A program made the position numbers and the translations under genes. DNA of 64,000 nucleotides from Pteria penguin (Eukaryota; Mollusca; Bivalvia; Pterioida; Pteriidae): assembly GCA_035048485.1 (NCBI GenBank), contig CM068590.1, positions 15,347,798 to 15,411,797 on the forward strand. Direction: 5' to 3'. Positions 13,274 through 37,600 of this stretch are shown piece after piece (position 1 is the first letter of the stretch; each line of letters begins with the position of its first letter). The notes under the pieces are model-generated. The model worked only from the letters and a program-made list of their open reading frames with translations, had not been told where the DNA came from and did not search any database.

Positions 13274-13274
<1 letters not shown>

Positions 13275-13349
<75 letters not shown>
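13275..13349. repeat. (TA)n microsatellite
   Basis: About 75 bases of uninterrupted TA dinucleotides. Open frames through it translate to Tyr-Ile runs and are not genes. Confidence 0.98.
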
Positions 13350-13351
<2 letters not shown>

Positions 13352-14162
13352 CTAAAAATATTATGATTTGGACCAATAATTAATTCCCGAGCGCCCCTGA
13401 ATGCGTGTCTTGGCGTATGAATTATCCTGGGCGTACATGTATAATAGTATGACCGAAAGGGTATATACATGTATGTGCTTGGTAGGCTACCGTCCTAAAT
13501 TTACTGACATCTAACTAGGCGTGTTAATGTACTTCGTGACATGGACCCCCGTGCACTTTACTGGTGCATTTCCCTTCGGACAAGGTCATAATTGGGTGTA
13601 AATACTGTCTTATCAGTTACATATAAATTGTTCAGTGGCGTAGGAAGCAAATCAAAAGTGGGAGGGGGGGGGGGGGGGGCAAAAATCATGAAATATTTTT
13701 CTTGGTACTGAATGAGTTTATCTACCGTAAGATATGCAAGAACTTGCGAATAGAAATTCAGAGCTTGTGTGTTACAGAGAATGTTTTTAACGAATATGTA
13801 GGCAGTCGCCATCTGTTAATATTTTCCGGCCTATATCGTTTACCATAGAATCCGATCTGTCCGACCATTTAGAAGTTAAAAATTACCAATTTTATTGTTG
13901 ATTCAAGCATATATTATGAATGTATTACATTCAAGAGATAAAAGCTGAGCTTTGAAAAATTAATATTGAAAATTAAGTTTTTATTTATCTTTTATTCATT
14001 CATTTATATTTCACTTGAGAAACAAACGATATAGAAAATTCATCTAGATGTGTTCGGGGTAAGTAAAGCCCCCCACCAACATTTTGTTTGATATGATATC
14101 GGAATATATTTTTTTGAATTACCGTATTTTACCACAAAAACTGACCCAAATACGGAGTCCAT

Positions 14163-14395
14163 CAGAACCACAGTGGTTCGATCTGCGGCGCCCCTTGCTT
14201 GAGATCTACGACTGATCGTCGGGTGCTATGTCTTTCGGATGAGAAAAAGAGGTTCCATGTCTCGATAGGTATCCGCACCGAAAAGATACGTCACTGCTTC
14301 AGATGGGTCTTATACAGAGGTCTAAGTATCTGTGCATTGTAGCAGACAGATGTCGTCATATATGTGAAATGATGATATGAGGTAAAACGAAAGGG
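14163..14395 (+). repeat. tRNA-derived SINE (family 1), diverged
   Basis: The head is damaged, but the body keeps gtctttcggatgagaaa, the cgtcactgcttcagatgggt block, the gtgcattgtagcagacagatg block and gtgaaatgatgatatgaggtaaa. Confidence 0.6.
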
Positions 14396-14479
14396 AAACA
14401 AAACACATCGAGATTTTGCTGAGAACTACTGTATTTTATTGTTCAAAGCAGCATCCGGAATATTTCACTTGTATAGGTG

Positions 14480-14650
14480 TTCATCTATATGGTAGCAGAA
14501 AGTCCTTTGTTCACCTGTAAGGGAGCGGTTATTGTGTTCCCCAATGTGGGAGCGGTCATTGTTGAGGTCACCTATTTGACAGAGGTCACTGTTGTACTTA
14601 CCTACACGGTTGCTGTCAGTGTTATAGTTGCCTGTATGGGAGTTGTAACT
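14480..14650 (-). repeat. degenerate 30-bp tandem repeat
   Basis: About five imperfect units of 30 bases. On the minus strand each unit reads roughly as a ten-residue phrase such as YNSDLCQIGD or LNNDRSHIGE. The unit is a multiple of three, which keeps frames open on both strands. I see no signal that it is translated. Confidence 0.55.
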
Positions 14651-15082
14651 TTCGGCAAGTACATAGACACCTTCCCACTTTTCAAATTGTCTCAACCTGG
14701 ATTCGAATTCATAGGACCGAGAGACTATAACGAGTTTCGTCGCAATGCAGTATATGACCGAGGTTAAATTTTAACACAATCAGGTAATGATGTAATAAAT
14801 TTTCACTGAAATAAATTCAAAAAGAAAGGATAAACCGTTATGCATCTTTGACACTTTATAGAACGAGTGCAGAACTCAAAAGAATTACCGTACACTCCCA
14901 TATCTAGATCAGTAGATGTCATTGTAGACGGTTCGCCAGAGATAAGAAAGTCGTCATTGCAAGATATGTACGAAATATTAACACGTGGTAGTTATTACCA
15001 ACATTTTAGATCGACCCACAGTAATTTATACGTCCTTAAACAGCAGTGTTCGTAATTCATAGAGTAACAAAAGAAATTAAAC

Positions 15083-25165
<10,083 letters not shown>

Positions 25166-25208
25166 GGATATATGGCAACTATCTTGTAGGATATGCAACT
25201 GATTGCAA

Positions 25209-25214
25209 AATAAA
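25209..25214 (+). terminator. candidate poly(A) signal of EGF/VWC gene
   Basis: AATAAA 43 bases after the stop codon. Confidence 0.65.
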
Positions 25215-25311
25215 AATGTCGTCGATCAAGAACTATTTCTTTTTATTGAAATGAAGAAATTTTCCATAATGAAAGTTCTAATAATATATGTACTATTTCG
25301 AGTTAATTATA

Positions 25312-25842
25312 GGTAAAGATGATGGATAAATCCAAACCCGAAAATCATGAAACCAGAGGACATAAAAATCAGTGAAAATGAAAACCAAGTGGAAAATAAC
25401 AAAATATATCTACTTGAAGAGCATATGTGAACCCCTATGTTGGAGTGAAATCAGGTGCCCTGGGAGAGTGAACATCTCCTGCTTGCTAGTAACACCCGTC
25501 ACATATACCCAGTAGAAAGAGTCAAGTCATGTAAATTCCATATATATTTATGTATGGAGAAGTCAAATTAGGTAACCTTCTAGTATAGAAGGTGTCAAAT
25601 CTGTGTAAAGTGATCGGAATCGGTCTCAGTCCAGAATATCATTTAAAAGTCTGGATATCAAGATATCATATGGAGTAATAAGAGTCTCGTAACGACCATG
25701 GAACTTCCTCATTTACGTTGCTAGTCTAGCATAACCCTGGTTGAGTAGCTTATATGAAGGTCGCCTAGCCCTCAGAACAAAGTCATTGTAATTTGAACAT
25801 GCTCTGGAATAACGTATTAACTGAGATATGATTACGCCGTAT
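25312..25842 (-). mobile_element. 5'-truncated retroelement, 3' tail copy
   Basis: Colinear with 46954-47500. Both start at exactly the same base (gtaaagatgatggataaatc on the plus strand) and run through aggtgccc, catctcctgctt, gtctcagtccagaat and taagagtctcgtaacgacca. This copy ends abruptly at gccgtatgcgg. The element reads on the minus strand, so the shared edge is its 3' end and the truncation is 5', as for target-primed retroelements. Confidence 0.75.
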
Positions 25843-25943
25843 GCGGATATTTAGTTTTAAATTATTTGTTTCGAACACAATTATACAGACTCGACAAATA
25901 GAGGGACTTCAGGACAGGAAATTTGTTTATGGACCTATACCAG

Positions 25944-28641
<2,698 letters not shown>

Positions 28642-31600
28642 ATGTTTTCGGTCCACCTGATCACATTGGCCTCTGCGCTGTCAGGAGCTTTAGCCGTCCA
28701 ACCTGCTCTTATGACACTTCTTCAGCCAAATAAGCTAAAAGTTAGCGTAAAAGGTAATTTATTGTCATTTTAATGATATAATAATCAAAAGCGGATCCAG
28801 AATTTCCAAAGACGGCGGGGAACATGTGTATTAGCCAAACTACTCAGTCGTTTTGGCGCCAAATCTGGATTTTTAATTGTAAATATGTGGCGACCCCCTC
28901 TAAATCCGCCACTGCTAATATGAATTACCAAAGCATATGAGGTAGCATAAATGTCGAACATGTTCAGTTAAAAAATGTTTTTCCAATGTGATTAAAGTTC
29001 TTAGAATCTTGTTGCGCAGGATAACACCTCACCTTTTGGTTAAACTTGTTTGATTAATATACTGGGACGAAGTGTGATTTGTGATTGATATAAATTAAAT
29101 GCAGGGAAAGTGCCTGATGTTTTTCCCATGTCAATACAAGTATTGTCATTAAGAGGAATATCTGTTCGATAGGTAGTATAATTATGTCATTCAATACATG
29201 ATATTTTGTCGTTGGTTTTAATTGTTGTACAAGCTATTAATTAATCAATTAATTCATTTTGTTTCTTTTTCTTTTTTCCCCTTTTTCCCATCTTTTTCTT
29301 TCTTTTTTTAGGGGGGAGGGGTTGTTTTGTATTGGTTTTTAATGTTTGTTTGCATTTTCTTGTTTGTTTGTTTTATATTGTTTTGTTATATTGTGAAAAG
29401 AATAATGTCATATTATACATCAATATTTTACTATTATACTGTGATTAAAATTATTGATTCAAAATTTGAATATCAATTATGATTAAATATCTAATCTCAA
29501 AATTCAACAAACAGATACACAGATTTCCTGTATCAAGTTTGACATAACTGAAATAAATTCAAGAAATTAATAAAATTGCGAATCAGTTTGGATGATTGCG
29601 ATATTTGATTTCATTTGACTAAATAACTCGTAATTTCGGTATTACTGGCATAATTATCATTTGGTCAGTATGACGATAGATAAGTAGATTATGTTCAGTC
29701 TTAAAAAACGCGACTTGTACTTCGCTCCTTTACGATATTTTCCATGTACAAAACCTCCACTCTATAGCCACTGAGAGGGACTGAAATCGACACTTTCGGT
29801 CCAATGAAAAAGCTCGTTTTAAATACAGTTTGTCGAAAATGTACATAAACAACATGAATTCAAAATGCTATAAACCTTTTTGACGGTCGTGGAGATGATG
29901 TAAATGGCGTCTTAATTAAATATTTTTCACACTTTTCTTTCTGAATTCATCGGTGATGGTTCAAAACCCCCTTAAGTCATTAATATGCGAAAGGTCACAT
30001 TTTGATTGGCTGTAATTATAGGTCATCCTGAGATGACCTCGAATCGGCAGTTGGAAGATCTTGTATATGGAGAGTATCTTAGAGGAAGGAAGTTCACGTC
30101 GCATTTTAATAAGATTGGTTTATTTTCCACCTTTAAGCAAAATATAGATAGAGGATTTAATATTGATATCTTTCCATGCAGATGATGGGTATGCTTTTGT
30201 AGCCGTTCATTACAGCATCAACAAACCTGTTCATGATGTTACGGCAGGGGACTGGAATTTTGATATGCACGAAAGGGAAGGTACAGAAATAATTCTATAT
30301 GCCAATGAAGGTTTTAAATTATGACATCGGGCTGCAATTTTATACACTTTAAAATAATGATACTGGCTGTTAAAAACAAAATCAAATACCAATACAAGGT
30401 AATAAAAATAAAAATAAAAATACAGAGAAAACTAATGGAATCTTGATCTGTTTAATATTTATTTTATAGCCACTATACCTATGTAGTATGTATGCCTGTA
30501 CAATAGACGTTTCTTATTGACTACTCCTCGATACTTTATCATACCATTTGTCTGAAGATTTCTTTTTTTATTCAATAAATTTTAGTTATCTTGTGCCCAT
30601 CTCTTAAGTGTACAACTATATACAGTATGTATCAGCCATATACAATTTATCTCAGAAATGTAATCTTCCATAATTACTTACTCGTAGGTCCTTTCTTTGT
30701 TCATAAGAATACCTTACCAATGCTGTCAGCGAATGCGGGAGACAAAGTTTATTACTGGTTACATGCTCAAGGTATTGATGGTTCAGTGGAAGAGCTAAGA
30801 AATCAAATGACAATCGTCATAGGTAAGAGCCAAGTTCTACTGTTTTGGTGAAGGTAGTAAAATATGTTATTCTATAGCAGAATCTGCCCTCCCTAGAAGC
30901 AGCAAAGACAAAAAGTAATGGCACCAGTAATGTTTCACCTCTTATAGACCTTTGACTTCAAAGACAACGTCTTAGTCTACTAGATTTTCTGCAACAGTTA
31001 TATATATCATTGTGTATTTTCCTAAAACAGCTGCGTAAGATATAATAATCGTAATTCAATAATTCGATATTTTGTACCGTATGACATCAGCAGCACCGTA
31101 TGTAACCTAGCTGCTCATTACAGGAGTTCTTATAAATTGTGCATATATGTAAATTTCTGGTTTTACACAACGTCAAGATTGTTGCCCATATATAGCTATG
31201 GCATTTACATGTATTTAATGCATTACAAAAGATCCACCCGAAGAAGCTAGGGAACGTTTACAGGTGAACGTCTACAGTGACAACCGACCTCTTTACTCTC
31301 CCAGAACTCTGGCGAGCGGCCGGAGGGAGTAAAATATTACGGCCCAAGAGCCAAACAAGCTGGATATATCCTCTGAGCGTCGCCGTCTCGCTATATACAT
31401 GTGATTAATATATTGATAAATTAGATCAAATTGCAACATATTGATGAGTCTCTAAGATTTTTCTACTGTTATCTATGGTTAAGTTTAAATAATTATATAA
31501 TGTTTTTATTCTAATTATACAATTGTCGTATGTATCTAGATCCAAGCGCTGCAACAACAACGACAACGCAGAAAACAACAACAACCACGACCATTAAACC

Positions 31601-34600
31601 AATCGTTACCTCTACCGCGGTTCCAGATCCAATGAGTGGTGTTATGTTAGGGGGCGGATCCGGAACAGGGGGTGCCGTCCATAACGTAGGTGGTGGTACA
31701 GGGGGGCAACTACACACTCAAACGCAAACAGATACACAGGGTGCAGCAATGACAGGTACAGGTAGGGGAATGCTTCTTGTTGTAAATCGTCAGACTTATC
31801 TGAAATTTGATAAGCTGCAATAGATTATCATTAAAAATTGAAACTGTCAGTCTTATGGTATCATGATTATATCTTTCTTGTTAAATTATATCACACACAC
31901 CTCTCACTAATTTTTATGGATATATACATCTGTTGTTTTAATTATTATAACACATATCAATATCACTATTGGTGGACTGTTAGTACCCGAGGTTATAACC
32001 AACCACGTTTTAGTGTAGCGGTACCTCTACATATTCCTTAACATTTAATATGATGTCTTTGGAAATAATTTGAAAATAAGGGAGTATCTCGCTCATACCT
32101 TAGACATTTGGTTTCTACAATTAAGCGATTTTTGTTACTATCACATATGAAAGCCTTTTGTCAAATTTCAATGGAGACATATTTGTTGTCGAAGTGCGCA
32201 TCTAATGCAAATATGGTAGATACGATTTATTTATTAATTTGGGGGGGGGGGGGGTGGGAGTGGGGGTGGGGGTTGTACTTGAAACTTTCCTGCCGTAATA
32301 AGGGATATCCGTCTTATGTGTTTAAAACAGCTTCTCTCGTGCACTCAATCTCACTTGTCTCAGCACCATGCACATACCTCATGAAAATCCATTTACGCTC
32401 TAGTGAAACATAGGGTATGCTGACGGACTTACTGGCACTCGCCAGATAGCTGGGGTAAATAATGACATAAGACAGGAAACTAAAACATAATTCTCCCTAA
32501 CTTTGTGTATGATTAGATATTATATTCTAGGTGCTGGTGTGGGGAATGCAAGCCCCGGAACGTGTAGGGGTGGAACTATTGACCACGTTTGTACATCTTA
32601 TCCTTGTCTTATTTTTGAGGATAATTTCGACTTCCTGAATCACGAAGTGTGGGAACATGATATTACAGCTTCAGGAGGAGGGGTAAGTTTTAAAATTAAT
32701 GTTCAGAGTACCAGCATACATCTCCGGAAGGCTACCTCATATTTGGTTCTACGAGCGCTCAATAGGAATACTAACATGCACGTATAGATTATTACGGTTA
32801 ATATTGTAAATTCTACTACTAAATTAAACTACTACTAAATTCATTAATACGTGTGTGATTGCCTTCATTCCGTTAGGTGGGGATATATGGTAGTTGACCA
32901 GAGCTTTCCGAGAGCAGCTGAATGATAAAATTTCAAACATCCTGGATCTTTATGTGCAGCCCCTTCTTCTTACTTTACTTTCTGTTTAGTTTTCTTCTGA
33001 ATTTGATTTGTATCTGGTTACTGTAGAATCCCTGACGAGAGATACGACTTGAAACATAAATGCATGGCATATGTTGTAAATTCTACTACTTATTTTAAAT
33101 ATGTATTTCTATAGTGTCACTACATCAATATATAGGGTTTACTGCTAACGAAAATAACAAATAATACACAAGTATGTTCGTGTGATTTTACTCTACAGCG
33201 TTTCGTTAGACAATTATGTAGCATTTTCAGTCACAGGCAGTCGGCACTAGCTTTTCTGTATACCTCATCCATCCTAAGCGTTTAATCGAGCCATTTATTA
33301 AATATTATTCATTGGCATAAAACTGGGACTATCATTGTATACAAAGTCAAAAAACTAAACCACATCCGCAAAATTTTAGCATTAATGTCTGATTCAAATT
33401 GGAAGCACCCTCCTATTTTCAATGCATCCAGTAACTTCCAGTATCTGTAGGGTCTAGTATTAGTCTTCCAGTGCCAAATCCGCATTTCGACCATTTATTG
33501 TCACGAATTTGGCGGGGGCATACTTAGTAAAATATAATGTAATTTCTCTTATCTATTCTTTTTCCAGAATTGGGAATTCGAATATTACACCAACAACAGA
33601 AGTAACAGCTACACACGGGATGGAAAGCTGTTCATTAAACCGGTAAGGCTAGATATCTACATTTTACTAAAATGCTAGTTCCCGAGGGCACCAAAATTTT
33701 CAGTTATCAAATTTTGTAAATCACTCTGAAAGTAAGGTATATCTCCCTCAAGCGCAGTTCTGTCCTTAGATTGATTCGTTGGTCCACTTTTTCGGCCACT
33801 TTGGTTTTACTTCTGCGTTCAAATATCTATATATCATTGAAATATTAGAATAATTCAGCCATTAGAATCAATGAAGAGACATACGTTGTCGAAATTAGCA
33901 TACAGTGCACAAAATTATAACATATATATGTTCTAATATTTATTATTTCCTACCAACATATAAGTTATTTTGAATTTCAAACTATAAATCTTTGTGAATT
34001 TTACAATGGTTTTTATATGGCTGATTTTCTATGCAGTGCATAGAATTAAAGCAGTATAAGAACCTGTTTGGACCAACATTTATTCAGTAACCGAATCTAG
34101 AGTTCTTTTTCCCATTTCAAAGACATGACTCTAAAGTGCTAATGTTAGAATTTGAAATCTGCTCATTTCTATCAAGAAATATCGTTTTAATCACAGAACT
34201 TTACAAAGATATATTTATCGTAATCTTTATGTATAACTATATGCAATAGCATCCCCTTAATACTTAAAACATTTGTTTTTCTATTACATTTCAGACCTTA
34301 ACATCGGACAGATTTGGAGAACAATTTCTGTCCAGTGGAAGGCTTGATTTGTGGGGTTAGTTTAAATTTTAATTAAGTTACAATTTATTTATCGTATTTG
34401 TATTGAAAGTATTACCTGTTCTTGTTTCTCTATAAATACCTGTATTTAAAACAGTATATCTTAAATATGAAATTATGTGTTTAAAACAATTATAGCATAC
34501 ACTGAAAGCAAACCTTTTTGCAAGGAATAATTATGACCTACACTATGTGCTGAAAACAAGTTTATTTTCTAAATGTTGTTTACAGACTAATTACAATAAA

Positions 34601-37600
34601 ATAGCAAAATACAACATACAATGTATAGACCACAAAATTCTAACGATCGTGTGTGAAGTGGATTGCTCCAGGTAGCGCAGTTGGTAGCGCGCTCGCTTCT
34701 CACCAATGCTACCCGGGTTCGATTCCCGGTGTGGTACGTGAGATGGTGGGGCTGTCACCAACCTGGCTTCGTGGGTTTTCTACGGGTACTCCGGTTTCCT
34801 CCCACACAAAAACGACACCCTTACGCAAAGATCCGTGCCAACGAGCAAGATTTATATAAGTTGTTAACTTGTTTCTTAATCGTTGTAAAATAAATAAAGT
34901 TTAAATTAAGTGGATTGCTCCAGTATCTTTTGAGAGAAAACCTTATTTTCAATAACCACCAAAGAAAATGTGGAAAAGTCACGATTTTAATTAATTATAG
35001 TCAGTAAGGATGGAGCAATAGAGAGAATTTAAATAGGAAACTGTATTTTGTTTCAAGGTTCACGACCTAATGACGAATGTACTAGCAATCAGTTTTGGGG
35101 ATGTGCTCGTGTTGGTACAGGCAGTAACTATATCAATCCAATCCAGTCAGCTAAACTTAAAAGTTACAGAGGCTTTACATTCAAATATGGAAAAGTAGAA
35201 GTCCGCGCCAAGATGCCCAAAGGAGATTGGTTATGGCCAGGTATGATAAAATTTCCATGTGGGATAAAATGCTGAACTAAAAAGGAAAAGGGTTATAAAC
35301 TTATAAATACGGTGCATGTCAGAAACTTGGAGAAATACATACATCACAGTGTGAATTAAAGTGTACATTTACAATCGTAGACTCATATTTGTTTTACATT
35401 AATCAATGTTTTGTGTAGTTTATGAATAAACGACTGGAGTAGACTCATTAATTTGTGTAAAAATTACAAAGTATTTAACAAAAGCTATATTTTTCCGAAA
35501 CAGTTATTTTCTCCAAGATTTTTTTCTGTTATGACTGTTATGTCCACTTTCAAAGAGGGGAATTTAAAAATGCACAGATGTCTATATGTTCATTTACGGC
35601 CAACTCACTGTTTGATAAGTGTTGTCCAAAATATTGCATTTGTTTTACAAATTAAATAATTAAAGGTAGAAATTGAAATTAAAGACTAAAACTCAAAACA
35701 TCAAAATTCAGATAACCTTATATTAAATAGCCTTTCGTTATTTAATTCGCACACTTACTCGACATTTATTTGTCTTTGTGTTTTAGCTATATGGATGTTA
35801 CCCCACAGAAATGCATACGGTACATGGCCTGCCTCTGGAGAAATTGATATCATAGAATCTAGAGGTAAAGTATAAGTATTGTCGGCCTCACGACCTCTAT
35901 CAAGCAATTTAAGAAATGACAAAAATAAAGCTATGTAAAATCGATGTTTACGGTTCAAAAATACATAAGCTTCTAAACTTAAATAAACGATGACGTCACA
36001 ACGTCCTTATCATGCGCGTAAGTATAGCGTTAAAATTGACTGATGTTAATGTTAAAATGCATGCGGAATCTCGTATCTAACCTTCTACCGCTTAGAAAAT
36101 TATCATACTATATAAAATTATTTTTAAAAAATTATATAAAATATAATGACATATTGTATAAAATGGTAGATATACAATTAGAAACGCAATACTAAAGTGA
36201 AAAATAGATGCACCCTACCAAAACGATTAGCAAAGATCCTACGATACATACTAAAAGTCGTGATACAGAAATTAAGGTTAAAGATGAGACAACCGATAAA
36301 CCACGCTTAAAAACGAACCGTAAAGATGAAGAGAAAATAACCAATTTATCCAATTATTCGCTAAAGGAATCTGAAATTAATCTACTCACTAAAGGTTTGA
36401 AATTTATACCTCATAGGACTAAAGTTAACATGACTAACCTTCTAGCTTATTCTACCGAGTGGAACAGGCTGATGGGACTGCGCGAGTTTTTCTTCAACAA
36501 GAACGGGAACAGTGAAAAGTTAGAACAAAAATTCGTAGAAACAACGGACAGTTACTTTACTCCAACGCATATTGTTATATCAAAAGAATGATTACAGGCG
36601 GAGATGACAGAGAGTAATTCATATATGGAGATGCCAAAAAGCATGACTGATGCAACTATGAAAAAAAAAATCTGGAAACTAATTAACAAAATGTTCAAGG
36701 AAGGGGCATTTACTAAGGACCTTAAACAATATCTCATTCCAAGGTATCCGACATCCGGTAAACTTAAGGGAACTCCAAAAATTCAAAAAAAAGTTGCGCC
36801 ACTTAGAGCGATTGTTAGCGGTATTAATAAACCTACGGAGATGATAGCCGAGGTCACAATGTACGAGTTAGATAATTTAGTTACCAGCTCCTTTTTTGTG
36901 TTCCCCGAAACGGATTCTATTGTGTTTTGACATTTGTAAACTTACCCATCTGTCCCCAGAAAAGAAGGAATGGAAGCATGTAGAGAAGCGTTTGAAACTA
37001 GGACTGACCCCTTGATACCGACAGATTACGCAAACAAAATGGTGGAAACTGTTTTGGATTCCAACAGCTTCAGTTTAGGCAGCAAAAAATATAAACAGAC
37101 AGATCGAATTGCGATTGGATTAGACTTGGTAGAAATTTTACGTCCGCTTATATGAGAGAATGGGACGAAAAACTTCTGGAATTTGATATGCTGTCTGTAT
37201 TTTATAAACGGTACATCGACGATGGCATATGGGACGGAGACATTGAATCGCTCCTTAAATTTGCAGACCACGCGAATAATATTCATGAAAATATTAAAAT
37301 TGATCTTATATGGAGTCGCGAGTCTATTAAATTCCTGGATACGCTAGTTAAAATCGAGAATGGACATGTGTATACGGATTTATTCGCGAAACCGAAAGAC
37401 AAACACTTATACCTTTGTTCGAATTCATGCCACCCACCACATACGAAGACAGGGATAGCATACGGACATGAGTTAAAGAGAAAGAGGATTACGCGATACA
37501 CCGTAAGGAATTATTGAAACTCCAATTACGGAAGCGAGGCTATAGCGGTAAAGTTACAGAGAAACAGTTATGTCGCGTAGATAAATTAGACAAACGGAAA

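Noticed and set aside
34672..34745. Looks like a tRNA gene (A and B boxes)
   Set aside because: It is the head of a SINE with a 16-bp target-site duplication and a non-tRNA body; no acceptor stem closes.
36208..37517. Host gene made of four adjacent frames
   Set aside because: The pieces are a broken reverse transcriptase lying between inverted repeats.
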